Below are positions 34,784 to 44,085 of a stretch of 64,000 bases of DNA, in pieces. Position numbers and translations under genes: made by a program. The DNA is from Paenibacillus glycanilyticus (GTDB lineage Bacteria; Bacillota; Bacilli; Paenibacillales; Paenibacillaceae), in the NCBI RefSeq assembly GCF_030161375.1, contig NZ_BSSQ01000006.1, positions 62,001-126,000 on the forward strand, given 5' to 3'. The first letter of the stretch is position 1. Every line of letters begins with the position of its first letter. The notes below the pieces were generated by a model. That model ran no database searches and had not been told where the DNA came from. It was given only the letters and a program-made list of their open reading frames with translations.

Positions 34784-35731
34784 TCAGTAGCGTTTGAACA
34801 TTTTTTCGGCTTCTTCTCTAACGCGCGAGCGTAGAGATTCCGGTTCCATGACCTCAACGTCTCCGCCCCAGCTAAGGATAAGAGAAAGAACTTCCTCCGG
34901 CGTACGAACGCGCAATTGTACCCAAAGACCGTCCTCGCGTTCCTCGGCCGATTCGATATAAAATTGTCCGGACTCGGCGATTTTATCGGCAATTTCGGGG
35001 TTGGCCCGCAACCATATATGCTCATTGCGGTCATCCTGCGGCCGGTAATGGTTCAGGTTGAACCCATCCGGCATCGCAAACGGCGTATCCAACGCTACAA
35101 GCTCCGCCATTCTCGATAACCGGAAATGGCGGATATCCTGGCGCAGGCCGCAATGTCCGATCAGCGTCCAATTGCCTTGGACAAAAGCCAATCCGTATGG
35201 CTCCACCTCGCGGACGCTTTCCCGGTTGCCGTCTGCTTCCGGCGTTTTTTTCTTATAGGAGAAGCTTATTTTGCGGCGCTCCAGAATGGCGCGCCTTACT
35301 AATCGGAGCCTCTCTTTCTCATGTAATCCGGTTCTTGGTTCACCGGCGCTAAGGAGACGCATCGTTTCCCGGACGCGTATGGACTCCTCGCGTACAGTTT
35401 CCGGCAGGACGGCTTCAATCTTGCTTTTCACGGCCTTCGCTACACTAGCGTAGTCGCCATCCAGCCGCTGCTCGATAAAGTCGGCGCCCATGAGCAGGGC
35501 CACTGCTTCCTCAGCCGAAAATCCGATTGGCGGAAGGAAATAGCCTTCCATCAAGGAGTAACCTTGACCCGGAGCCCCAAAGACGGGAATGCCCATTTCG
35601 CTCAAGGCTTGAATGTCCCGATAGATCGTTCGCACGCTCGTCTCGAATAGAGAGGCCAAATCTTCGGCTTTGACAACCTTGCTGCGCTGAAGTTCAAGCA
35701 AGATGGCGAGGTGCCGATCGGTTTTGTTCAT
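34784..35731 (-). CDS. HTH-WYL transcriptional regulator (YafY/PafC-like)
   Basis: Regulator of 315 residues. N-terminal winged helix (ETSVRTIYRDIQALSEMGIP at about 29-48), a middle region, then the WYL domain (about 140-225: ISFSYKKKT..., REVEPYGLAFVQGNWTLIGH) with the C-terminal extension WCX (EDGLWVQLRVRTPEEVLSLI). WYL proteins bind nucleic acid or other ligands and control DNA-damage or defence genes; here the nearest downstream gene is the DinB-like protein. Confidence 0.9.
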   Translation of the reverse strand: MNKTDRHLAILLELQRSKVVKAEDLASLFETSVRTIYRDIQALSEMGIPVFGAPGQGYSLMEGYFLPPIGFSAEEAVALLMGADFIEQRLDGDYASVAKAVKSKIEAVLPETVREESIRVRETMRLLSAGEPRTGLHEKERLRLVRRAILERRKISFSYKKKTPEADGNRESVREVEPYGLAFVQGNWTLIGHCGLRQDIRHFRLSRMAELVALDTPFAMPDGFNLNHYRPQDDRNEHIWLRANPEIADKIAESGQFYIESAEEREDGLWVQLRVRTPEEVLSLILSWGGDVEVMEPESLRSRVREEAEKMFKRY

Positions 35732-35759
35732 ATTCCGCTCACTCTCCCCGGCGTTGGAA

Positions 35760-36497
35760 TCATTTCGATTTCATTAATCGGAATTCGTTAGGAGTAAGTC
35801 CCGTTGTGTTCTTGAACACGCGGAAGAAATACTTTTCGTCGGTGAAGCCTACTTTTTCGGCTACCTCGTAGATTTTCAAATGCTCGTTAACAAGCAGCTT
35901 CTTGGATTCTTCTACGCGGATCTTCTGCAGATAATGAATGAAGCTGACCCCGGTCGTCTTTTTGAATAAGCTGCTGAAATAGGCGGGACTCATGAAGACG
36001 AGGCTTGCGGCTTTGTTCAAGTCGATATCTTCGGCATAATGCTCCTCCAGGTAACGGGTGACAAAGCCGATATCATGCCCGAATTGGGAGTGGTTCACGG
36101 AAGGCTTGCGGTTCGTCTCGTCTTTGTCCAACTCTTGAATGATTTTGCTGATCGATTGGTACAGCTTGTCTTTCTTAACGGGCTTAAGCAAATAAGCGTT
36201 AACCCCATAGACGATCGCTTCCTGCGCATAACTGAACTCGTCGAAACCGCTTATGATAATGGTCCGGCAGGGGAGTCCCCATTCCCGAATCTGCTTCAAT
36301 AATTTAAGGCCGTCAAGGAAAGGCATCATGATGTCCGTAATGATGATGTCCGGAACCAGCTGCCGGATTTTCTCCAGCGCTTCTTGCCCATTTGACGCTT
36401 CTTCGATAGAGGAAATGGGCAAGTCCATTTTCGATACGATTTTAATAATGCCTCGTCTAATAATGTCATCATCTTCGATGATTAATAAGCTATACAC
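35760..36497 (-). CDS. YesN-type response regulator with AraC domain (short form)
   Basis: Response regulator of 245 residues: receiver with Asp55 in IIITDIMMP and Lys in LLKPVKKDK, a short linker, and an AraC pair (YLEEHYAEDIDLNKAASLVF, GFTDEKYFFRVFKNTTGLTP). The start codon is GTG with AGGAGG eight bases upstream. It lacks the long middle region of the other YesN protein in the window. Twelve bases after the sensor gene; expected target is the divergent glycan operon at 38486. Confidence 0.93.
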   Translation of the reverse strand: MYSLLIIEDDDIIRRGIIKIVSKMDLPISSIEEASNGQEALEKIRQLVPDIIITDIMMPFLDGLKLLKQIREWGLPCRTIIISGFDEFSYAQEAIVYGVNAYLLKPVKKDKLYQSISKIIQELDKDETNRKPSVNHSQFGHDIGFVTRYLEEHYAEDIDLNKAASLVFMSPAYFSSLFKKTTGVSFIHYLQKIRVEESKKLLVNEHLKIYEVAEKVGFTDEKYFFRVFKNTTGLTPNEFRLMKSK

Positions 36498-36509
36498 GAG
36501 ATTGTCCTC

Positions 36510-38261
36510 CTATAGGGCAGGGAAGCGCACGGTTACAACCGTTCCCCATGCTCCGCTGTCGATTTCAAGCCCAAAGCTTTTGCCGTGATTGAATTGAATC
36601 CGCTGCTGTAAATTCAAGAGACCTACGCCGCCGTTCTCCGAAGCTTGAAGCGTGGACACTTCATCAACTTCTTCTTTCAGCCTTTGCCCAATGATCGACA
36701 GCCGTTCCGCATCCATCCCCGTACCGTTATCCGAAATTCGGCACAATAAAATCCCGTCGTTGTTCTCTATGGAAATCCCAATCCTAAGAATGCCGGTTTG
36801 ATTGCGGAAGCCGTGTTTAATGGCGTTTTCTACAATCGGCTGGAAGATGAACGAAGGGACCTGCAGGCGATGGAGCGGTTCCGGAATATCGATATCCAAC
36901 TGAATGCGTCCGTTGTGAAGCAAATTCTGAATATGCAAATAATCGTTCAAATGCTCGAGCTCTTTCCATACAAAGGTGTCCTTCTGGCTGTGCGTGATGC
37001 TGTATCGCATAATGCTCCCGAGGGCGGCGATCGCTTCGGACAACTCTTCTTCGTCGTTGTATTCGGCCATCATGCGCATCGTTTCGAGCGCGTTAAAGAG
37101 GAAGTGAGGGTTAATTTGAGCCTGAAGGGCATACAGCTTCGCTTCGCGTTGCGCAATTTCCGTCTTATATACGCGTTCAATCAATTCGTTAATTTTGAAA
37201 GCCATAATATTAATGTCATGGGCGACCATGTCAATCTCGTCTTCGCCATGAACGGGAATTTGAATGTTGAAGTCGCCTTTTTGGATTTTGCGGATATTGA
37301 TCAGAATCTGCTTGATTCTCCGCATGAGAAAGATCGCCATCCAATAGGCGGAAATGGCAAGAATCGTAATGGAACAGGCAAGAATGATAAAAAAGACGTT
37401 CCGGGATTTGATCCAATGCATCATCATGACGCTTTTTGGCGTTAAGCTGACGAGAACGGCATCCGGCAACCGAATCGGCTTGCTCATTACGGAGTAGTCC
37501 GTTTCCTCAATCGTCATGTTGGAACTTCCGCTACCGGATGCGTTCAAGTCCATTTGCTTAGGGAATGGCTCGGTTGCCGTCCCTCCGTATAGCAGCTGCC
37601 CTTGATTATTCAAGACGACCAGCATGCCGGAACCCAAAGTTTCCTTCGTCTCAAAGCTCTCGAACAAATAGGATCCTTGCACCGTAAGCTCCAGATAACC
37701 TCCGCCATTGTTGTACCCGCTGTTGCTGAGCGGATAGTAGAGAAAGTATTGGCCCGAGGCATCATGCCGCCAATAAGCCTGTCCTTGCTCGGTACCGGTC
37801 TTCATGTCCTGGAACCAAGGCTCTTGCCGAAGAGAAGAGGCATGCGTGAAAAAATCGCTTTCCGGTACTTCATCATCAGCGACCAAGATGCGAAAGGACC
37901 CGATGTTGGAAGTTGTCGCTTCGATCCAGGAAGCCATCGGTTTGACCGTCTTGTTCATGACGGAGATCCAATCGACCGCATCGTAATAGGGCTGGGTCAG
38001 CACATCATTAAGCGTGGTGTTGACGGAGATCATATAGCCGATTCTTTCCGCTTCGTCGATTTTATTGGATATATCCGTCTCGGCATATAACAACTGTTGA
38101 TTGTTCACATAATCGCGTTCTTTGCTGACATCCTGAATCAGATTCTGATAAATCCAGATGCTGCTCCCTACGATCGGAATAAGGATGAGCAACAGATAGG
38201 TGGAAAATATTTTGGATTTAAAACTCATTTTGCGCAGCAGGTTTATTCGTTTCTTCTTCAT
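36510..38261 (-). CDS. YesM-type sensor histidine kinase
   Basis: Membrane sensor of 583 residues: helix at about 15-37, extracellular domain to about 280, second helix, HAMP (RRIKQILINIRKIQKGDFNI), His_kinase with His386 in INPHFLFN, and GHKL ATPase (ISDNGTGMD, ENGGVGLLNLQQRIQ). Paired with the following response regulator and divergent from a transporter plus glycosidase operon, whose inducer it probably senses outside the cell. Confidence 0.93.
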   Translation of the reverse strand: MKKKRINLLRKMSFKSKIFSTYLLLILIPIVGSSIWIYQNLIQDVSKERDYVNNQQLLYAETDISNKIDEAERIGYMISVNTTLNDVLTQPYYDAVDWISVMNKTVKPMASWIEATTSNIGSFRILVADDEVPESDFFTHASSLRQEPWFQDMKTGTEQGQAYWRHDASGQYFLYYPLSNSGYNNGGGYLELTVQGSYLFESFETKETLGSGMLVVLNNQGQLLYGGTATEPFPKQMDLNASGSGSSNMTIEETDYSVMSKPIRLPDAVLVSLTPKSVMMMHWIKSRNVFFIILACSITILAISAYWMAIFLMRRIKQILINIRKIQKGDFNIQIPVHGEDEIDMVAHDINIMAFKINELIERVYKTEIAQREAKLYALQAQINPHFLFNALETMRMMAEYNDEEELSEAIAALGSIMRYSITHSQKDTFVWKELEHLNDYLHIQNLLHNGRIQLDIDIPEPLHRLQVPSFIFQPIVENAIKHGFRNQTGILRIGISIENNDGILLCRISDNGTGMDAERLSIIGQRLKEEVDEVSTLQASENGGVGLLNLQQRIQFNHGKSFGLEIDSGAWGTVVTVRFPAL

Positions 38262-38485
38262 GTTCTGCTCCTTTAAAAATCAATAGGCTAATTATAGTAC
38301 AGCACGGCAGGAGTAGTTAGTGCGGAATTTATTGGTACTTACGTAAGTTTAGCCGATTCATAAAAATCGTACACTAAACCGAAAGATCGGAAACTGAATT
38401 TAAATAGGCATGTTGGTATCATTAAACCTAGCAAAGGATCAAGCTCCGCCAGATCCAGCATACACAACATGATGGAGTGATAGGA

Positions 38486-39442
38486 ATGAATAAACCTTTG
38501 ATGGCGACCGACAGGAGGCCAGGCTCTGCAAGCTTGCGCGGAAAGCTCTCTAGTCCGCAGGTTATATTGCAGCTGATGGTGTTACCGGCTGTCCTCGCGA
38601 TGGTTATCTTTAATTTCATGCCGATGTTCGGCATGTTGATTGCTTTCAAAGAAACGGATCTCACGGATGGGATATTCGGAGGCAAATGGGTTGGTTTTGC
38701 CCATTTCAAAGAGATTTTCGAAGATGACCGTTTCTGGATGGCGATGCACAATACGATCGGCATGAGTATCTTGAAGCTGGTCATTACGTTTGCCGCACCG
38801 ATATTATTCGCTCTCATTATGAATGAGATTCGCTCAAACGCTTACAAGAAAGTGGTTCAGACGATTAGCACGCTGCCCCATTTCTTGTCTTATGTTATTG
38901 TGGCCACGCTTTGTCTGATCTTCCTCGATCCGCAAGGCATTGTGAATCACGTCTTAATGTCGCTGCATCTAACGAAGGAGCCTATTGAATTTATGGCGGA
39001 GGCCAAATGGTTCTGGGGACTCGGCAGCGCGTTGGATCTTTGGAAAGAGACCGGCTGGGGAGCGATTGTGTTCCTCGCGGCTATCACGGGCGTCAACGGA
39101 GAAGTTTACGAAGCGGCCCGAATGGACGGAGCAGGACGGCTTCGCTGCATTTGGCACATTAACCTACCGGCGATCCGCAGCACGATCATGGTTATGCTGA
39201 TCTTGAACATCGGCAATCTGTTCTACGGCGGCTCCAACTTCGACCAAAGTTATTTGCTCGGCAACATGTTCAACACGGACCGTTCGTACACGCTAGGTTA
39301 CTATACGCTGGATAACGGCCTCATTCAAATGCGGTATTCCTTCGCCGCTGCTGCCGATCTGATCATCTCTACCCTTTCGTTAACGCTGCTTTTGCTGACG
39401 AACTGGGTAGCCAAAAAAATCAATGGCAGCAATATCTTCTAG
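38486..39442 (+). CDS. Sugar ABC transporter permease, LplB type
   Basis: Six-helix membrane subunit of 318 residues with coupling loop YEAARMDGAGRLRCIWHINL. A GTG three codons upstream (38477) is possible, but GGAG at 38474 fits ATG 38486. First gene of a six-gene operon of about 9.8 kb; the divergent YesM gene begins 224 bases away, and no other gene lies in that gap. Confidence 0.93.
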   Translation: MNKPLMATDRRPGSASLRGKLSSPQVILQLMVLPAVLAMVIFNFMPMFGMLIAFKETDLTDGIFGGKWVGFAHFKEIFEDDRFWMAMHNTIGMSILKLVITFAAPILFALIMNEIRSNAYKKVVQTISTLPHFLSYVIVATLCLIFLDPQGIVNHVLMSLHLTKEPIEFMAEAKWFWGLGSALDLWKETGWGAIVFLAAITGVNGEVYEAARMDGAGRLRCIWHINLPAIRSTIMVMLILNIGNLFYGGSNFDQSYLLGNMFNTDRSYTLGYYTLDNGLIQMRYSFAAAADLIISTLSLTLLLLTNWVAKKINGSNIF

Positions 39443-39451
39443 GAGGCATCT

Positions 39452-40342
39452 ATGAACAACTCATTTCGAAAAAGCAGAGAAGATATTATCGTCGACACCC
39501 TTGTATGGGGGCTTTCGCTAATCGTTCTTGCAGCAACCTTTTATCCGCTCTATTTCGTACTCATTCAATCGTTGAATGATGGGGCGGATGCCGCGAAAGC
39601 GCCGATCTACTGGTTCCCGCGCGACTTCTCGCTCGAGAACTACCAGCTGGTGTTCAAACAGGACTTGCTCCTGACCGGTCTGAAAAACACTTTGCTCCGC
39701 ACGATCGTGGGCACTACGGCAACCGTATTTGTCACTTCGATGGCTGCTTATGCGCTTCAGAGACCTAACCTTAAGCTGCGCAAAGTGTATGTATCGATGG
39801 GGGCTATCTCCATGTATTTCTCGGGTGGTCTAATCCCGCTGTACTTGGTGCTTAATAAATTGCACTTGCTGGATACCTTCTGGGTATACATCGTTCCTTA
39901 TCTGTTTGGTTTCTTCAACTGTCTGTTATTCATGTCGTTCTTCCGGAATATCCCGGAGGCTCTTACCGAATCGGCGCTTATTGACGGGGCAAGCGAATTC
40001 AAGATTTATTGGAAAATCATTATCCCGTTGTCCATGCCGGTATTTGCTACCGTATCGCTGTTTGTTGCGGTATTCCATTGGAATGATTACTTTATTTCCT
40101 CGTTCTTTATTACGACCGAGAGCCTGCAGACGCTGCCCGTTATCTTAATCAGGCTGTTGTCGCTGTCGGAAGCCCAGCAAGAGATTCAGCGGTATATCGG
40201 TAACAACACCGGTTCAAGCGTAACGCTGGAATCGATGAGATACGCGACGTTGATTATCTCGATTGCGCCAATTACCATTCTTTATCCGTTCTTGCAGCGG
40301 TTTTTCGTGAAAGGCATGCTTGTAGGAGCGATTAAAGCTTAA
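39452..40342 (+). CDS. Sugar ABC transporter permease, LplC type
   Basis: Six-helix membrane subunit of 296 residues; coupling loop TESALIDGASEFKIYWKIII, C terminus PFLQRFFVKGMLVGAIKA. Nine bases after its partner. As in the other locus, the ATPase must come from elsewhere in the genome. Confidence 0.93.
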   Translation: MNNSFRKSREDIIVDTLVWGLSLIVLAATFYPLYFVLIQSLNDGADAAKAPIYWFPRDFSLENYQLVFKQDLLLTGLKNTLLRTIVGTTATVFVTSMAAYALQRPNLKLRKVYVSMGAISMYFSGGLIPLYLVLNKLHLLDTFWVYIVPYLFGFFNCLLFMSFFRNIPEALTESALIDGASEFKIYWKIIIPLSMPVFATVSLFVAVFHWNDYFISSFFITTESLQTLPVILIRLLSLSEAQQEIQRYIGNNTGSSVTLESMRYATLIISIAPITILYPFLQRFFVKGMLVGAIKA

Positions 40343-40382
40343 TAAACAGAGAACTTATACATCCAGGGAGGGTACATGTTTT

Positions 40383-42041
40383 ATGAAAAAGTGGAAAAGC
40401 AGTATGGCTCTATTGGCAACTTGCGTAGTAAGCGCAACGGTATTTAGCGCATGCTCCAATTCAAATGATAACGCGGGCAACGAGGCGTCTTCGACGCCAT
40501 CGGCTACTCCGACCGCAGCAGCTATTCCGGACGGCAAAAAAAGCTGGGAAGTGGACACTTCCCCGATTACGCTTGACGCGTATTTAAACTTCTCCTGGTT
40601 CGCCAACAACTGGACCGATTCAGCGGCAAAAGAGATTACGAAGGAAACGGGCGTATCCGTTAAGATTTCGAAGCCGGTTAACGACGATGACCAGAAGCTG
40701 AACCTGATGATTACGAGCGATAAGCTGCCGGATATTATTATGGCCGACAAGAACAGCCCGGCTTGGAATCTGATGGTAGAGAAAGGCATGTTGTATTCGC
40801 TGGACGAGCTGGCTGCCCAATATGCGCCGGAGCTTCTGCAGGACGCGCCGAAAGAAGCGTTCACCAACTATGTAGCGGACGACAAACATACGTACATGTA
40901 CGTTGACTTCATCGAAGGCGAGCAATACCAAGAAGAAGTGAAGAAATACAATGCCCTGGTCGGCACGAATCAGCCGGAATGGTCGATCCGCCAAGATTAC
41001 CTCGAAGAAATCGGCAACCCGGACATCAGCACGCCGGAAGCTTTTACAGCCGCTCTTGAGCAAATTAAAGCGAAGCACCCGGACAAAATGGGTTACTACG
41101 CCAATGTTGGAGATCTCGTGAACGACAAGGACTTCCAACTCGGAACAAACAACATGTTCGGCAACTATCGTTACAGCATCAACGGCGATAAGATCGAAGC
41201 CGGCTTCCGCAGCGACAAGTTCAAGCAAGAACTGCAGTTCATGAACAAGCTGAACACGCTTGATCTGCTTACGAAAGATACGTTTATCGATACGAAAGAC
41301 ATCTTCACTCAGAAAATCAACAGCGGCAAAACGATTTCCTACGCATGGGCAATCGGCGAAGGCACAAAGACGCCTTCCGACAACCCAAATACAAGCTACA
41401 AAGTGATGGCTCCGTTTGATTCGTATACGCAATACAGAACGGGCGGCGGCTGGAACGCGTTTGGTATTCCGAAGTCCAACAAACATCCGGAACGCACGAT
41501 TCGTTTCCTCGCTTACATGGCTTCCAAGCAAGGCCATATGGTAGCGAAGTGGGGCGTAGAAGGCGACAAGTTCAGCGGCGATGTCGTAAACGGCCCGCAT
41601 TACAGCATGGTAGACGGCAAACCGCTCTATCTGCCTGAATATTGGGAAGTGAAGCAAAAGGACTGGTCCGGCGTATCCTCCAAGAACGGTCTTGGCGAGT
41701 ATTGGTTCGCAACAAACGCGGCTTGGTGGAATGAACCGGAATGGAACAACACGGACCCTGCGTTTATCGAATACAACAAGATGTTCGGCGACAAAGTGAA
41801 ATACGTGCCGGAGCTTGAGAACCTCGATCCGATGCCAAACAGCAAAGAAGGCATTATCCTGAAGCGCGTATCCGACTTGTACTCGCAATATGGCGTTAAG
41901 ATGATTTTTGCCAAATCGGAAGAAGAGAGCATGAGCATTTACGAAGAATTCCTGAAAAAAGCAGATTCCTTGGGACTCCCGCAGGTTGAAGCTTATTGGA
42001 CGGCGAACTATCAAAAGAATGCGGAGCGGATGGGCAAATAA
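40383..42041 (+). CDS. Oligosaccharide-binding lipoprotein, LplA type
   Basis: Binding lipoprotein of 552 residues; lipobox VFSAC (Cys24), then a Ser/Thr/Pro tether. Family features: NFSWFANNWTDSAAKEITKE, LMITSDKLPDIIMADK, and aromatic-rich segments (RTGGGWNAFGIPKSNKHPE, YWFATNAAWWNEPEWNN) typical of pockets for long sugars. Made with the two permeases upstream and the hydrolases downstream, so its ligand should be the substrate of those enzymes. Confidence 0.92.
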   Translation: MKKWKSSMALLATCVVSATVFSACSNSNDNAGNEASSTPSATPTAAAIPDGKKSWEVDTSPITLDAYLNFSWFANNWTDSAAKEITKETGVSVKISKPVNDDDQKLNLMITSDKLPDIIMADKNSPAWNLMVEKGMLYSLDELAAQYAPELLQDAPKEAFTNYVADDKHTYMYVDFIEGEQYQEEVKKYNALVGTNQPEWSIRQDYLEEIGNPDISTPEAFTAALEQIKAKHPDKMGYYANVGDLVNDKDFQLGTNNMFGNYRYSINGDKIEAGFRSDKFKQELQFMNKLNTLDLLTKDTFIDTKDIFTQKINSGKTISYAWAIGEGTKTPSDNPNTSYKVMAPFDSYTQYRTGGGWNAFGIPKSNKHPERTIRFLAYMASKQGHMVAKWGVEGDKFSGDVVNGPHYSMVDGKPLYLPEYWEVKQKDWSGVSSKNGLGEYWFATNAAWWNEPEWNNTDPAFIEYNKMFGDKVKYVPELENLDPMPNSKEGIILKRVSDLYSQYGVKMIFAKSEEESMSIYEEFLKKADSLGLPQVEAYWTANYQKNAERMGK

Positions 42042-42080
42042 CCCGTCGTTAGGCAATGAGATAAAGGAAGGTGTCACACA

Positions 42081-43982
42081 GTGACGGTAGACACATTGGT
42101 AAACGGAATTATCAAACGAATGAACGCAATAAGCGAGAAATTGGACGGCCAATCTTACAAGCTTACCGCGCAAGATACAGGAACAATCGAACTGGAAATG
42201 GCGCAAGGGCCATCGTTCGTATTAGACGACAGCAACGGCAATAAGGACTGGTACGTGCTGCCGATGGACGCGGAACATCAAACGGTTGCGGGCAAAGGTT
42301 ATGCATGGGTGCTTCCCGCGGATCCCGATTCCGCGAACGGCTCTTGGCTCATTAAATCGGACGGCGAGATTGCGATTACCCGTACGGAGGAATCCGTCGT
42401 AGTCCGTGTCCATGCAGAATCATGCGAGCTGGTTGCTTACGAGAGCCGGCCGCAAGCCGATACGTTCGGCAACCGGTTCCGCTTGGAGTTCGGCCATGGA
42501 GAGCAGCTGGGGCATACCCTCGCTTCTCTCTACTGGGGAACGATGCTTCCATCGGTCATCGAGCGTACCCGCGCTTCGCAATATCCGGATTCGGAAGGTT
42601 ATGTACTAAGTACGCTTCATTCGAAATATAGCGGCACTTATCCGGACGTTGATCATGAGTTCCAAATTAAAGGACGCATGAGCTGGGGCAATAACCTGGA
42701 CTATGACGTTGTCCGCCGGATGATGGAACTGCAGTTCAGAATGATGAGAGAAGATCCGGAAGGTCTGTGGCGCAATCCTTGCGCGATTCAGCCGGACGGC
42801 GACCGGGAATACCATGTTCGCCGCAGCAGCATGGACGGCCGCGAGAACGCGATTATGTTCCTTATTACCGGCAACGTAGAAATTCTGGAATCGGCATGGC
42901 TCTACACGGCTGCGACGAAAGATCTGGACTGGCTGCGACAACATATTGCGGAGCTGGAAGGCGCTGCTTCGTGCATCGAAGACCAGATGGACCGCTTCGG
43001 CCGCCTGTGGTCCGATGTGTATTACGAGGATCAAGTCATTAAAGACGGTCGCGAGACGTTCGCGACGGCACTGGCGGCACATTCCTTCAACTTGCTCGCT
43101 GAACTGGAGAAGCAGCTCGGCCGCGAAGAGCGGGAGAAGCATTACAAAGAAGTGGCAGCTCTGCTTGGAAGCAGTCTGGCGAAACCTCTTCCAATGGGCT
43201 ATTGGGATGAGACAAACTCCCGGTTCGTCGATTGGGTAGATCGCAACGGCGATTCGCATGACCATATTCATCTGCTTGCCAACATCCTGCCTGTCCTGTT
43301 CGGCTATACGTCCAAGGAGCAAGAAGAGAGCGTAATGGCACTCGTTAACGAGCATCTTAGCCAATTCCAACGCTTCCCGACCTTCCTTGCCGCCCATATC
43401 GATCAATATACGGATTCCGAGATTGGCGATGGCGGTCCATACGACTTGTGCGCGGCTGGCCGTTACTGGTGCTGGGATGCGGCGTTCTGGACATGGAAGA
43501 AAAACGGCAACATGCTGCTGGAGCAGCTGAAGCGCGTGTCCGAGCAAGCAGCCAAAGAAGGCTACATTATGGGCGAACGTTACGACATGAACTATGTCTA
43601 TTATATTGACGATAAAGATTGGCATGGCGCGGCTCATTATTATGAATATCCTTGCGTTTATTCGTGGGTACTTATTCATGAATACCTGGGCATTCGCCAG
43701 ACGTTCGCAGCGGACCTGCAAATCGCTCCGCGATTGGTTGAGACCGGTAAAGTCGTGCTGGAGCAAAGCGAATACCAGCTGAGCTACGAATACGAAGAGA
43801 AAGCTTTCCGTCTGACGAACCTGGGAACGGAAGAACGCACGTTTGAGGTTGATCTGAGCGCGGTTCATCCGAACGGCTCGGAATGGAAGTTTACTAGCGA
43901 AGGCGTAGAACGCGTAGTTACGTCCGGCGCGGTTGTAACTTTGGCTGGCGGCGCGACAGGCACTTGGGTACCCGTAGCTTAG
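42081..43982 (+). CDS. Six-hairpin (alpha/alpha)6-barrel glycoside hydrolase, family uncertain
   Basis: Predicted intracellular glycosidase of 633 residues with no signal peptide. An N-terminal beta domain (to about 200) is followed by a helical barrel with aromatic and acidic motifs (GLWRNPCAIQPDGDREYHVR, ESAWLYTAATKDLDWLRQHI, IGDGGPYDLCAAGRYWCWDA, YYIDDKDWHGAAHYYEYPCV), then a small beta domain at the end. The fold resembles GH78, GH95 or related six-hairpin enzymes, but I cannot place the family or the catalytic acids with confidence. The start is GTG with GAAGG upstream. Followed by a long hairpin before the GH31 gene. Confidence 0.75.
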   Translation: MTVDTLVNGIIKRMNAISEKLDGQSYKLTAQDTGTIELEMAQGPSFVLDDSNGNKDWYVLPMDAEHQTVAGKGYAWVLPADPDSANGSWLIKSDGEIAITRTEESVVVRVHAESCELVAYESRPQADTFGNRFRLEFGHGEQLGHTLASLYWGTMLPSVIERTRASQYPDSEGYVLSTLHSKYSGTYPDVDHEFQIKGRMSWGNNLDYDVVRRMMELQFRMMREDPEGLWRNPCAIQPDGDREYHVRRSSMDGRENAIMFLITGNVEILESAWLYTAATKDLDWLRQHIAELEGAASCIEDQMDRFGRLWSDVYYEDQVIKDGRETFATALAAHSFNLLAELEKQLGREEREKHYKEVAALLGSSLAKPLPMGYWDETNSRFVDWVDRNGDSHDHIHLLANILPVLFGYTSKEQEESVMALVNEHLSQFQRFPTFLAAHIDQYTDSEIGDGGPYDLCAAGRYWCWDAAFWTWKKNGNMLLEQLKRVSEQAAKEGYIMGERYDMNYVYYIDDKDWHGAAHYYEYPCVYSWVLIHEYLGIRQTFAADLQIAPRLVETGKVVLEQSEYQLSYEYEEKAFRLTNLGTEERTFEVDLSAVHPNGSEWKFTSEGVERVVTSGAVVTLAGGATGTWVPVA

Positions 43983-44008
43983 TTTGAGAAGAAATTGATC
44001 TGCCATGA

Positions 44009-44057
44009 GAAAGGGCTGTCCGTTTAGTCAATCCATGACTGAATGGACAGCTCTTTC
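44009..44057 (+). promoter_or_regulatory. Long hairpin between two glycosidase genes
   Basis: GAAAGGGCTGTCC pairs with GGACAGCTCTTTC, and inside it AGTCA pairs with TGACT around ATCCA, giving about 20 pairs in all, followed by TATTTC. It could end part of the transcripts so that the downstream hydrolases are made in smaller amount, or protect mRNA ends. The upstream half of the GH31 open frame (44005-44085) lies inside it and is not coding. Confidence 0.72.
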
Positions 44058-44085
44058 TATTTCAATAGAAGAGAAGGAGAACATC

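Noticed and set aside
40620..42206. Minus-strand open frame of 528 codons
   Set aside because: It lies opposite the clear binding lipoprotein gene, has no recognisable domain or ribosome site, and reflects codon bias of the real gene.
42606..44006. Minus-strand open frame of 466 codons
   Set aside because: Antisense to the six-hairpin hydrolase; no domain, no site, low-complexity basic translation.
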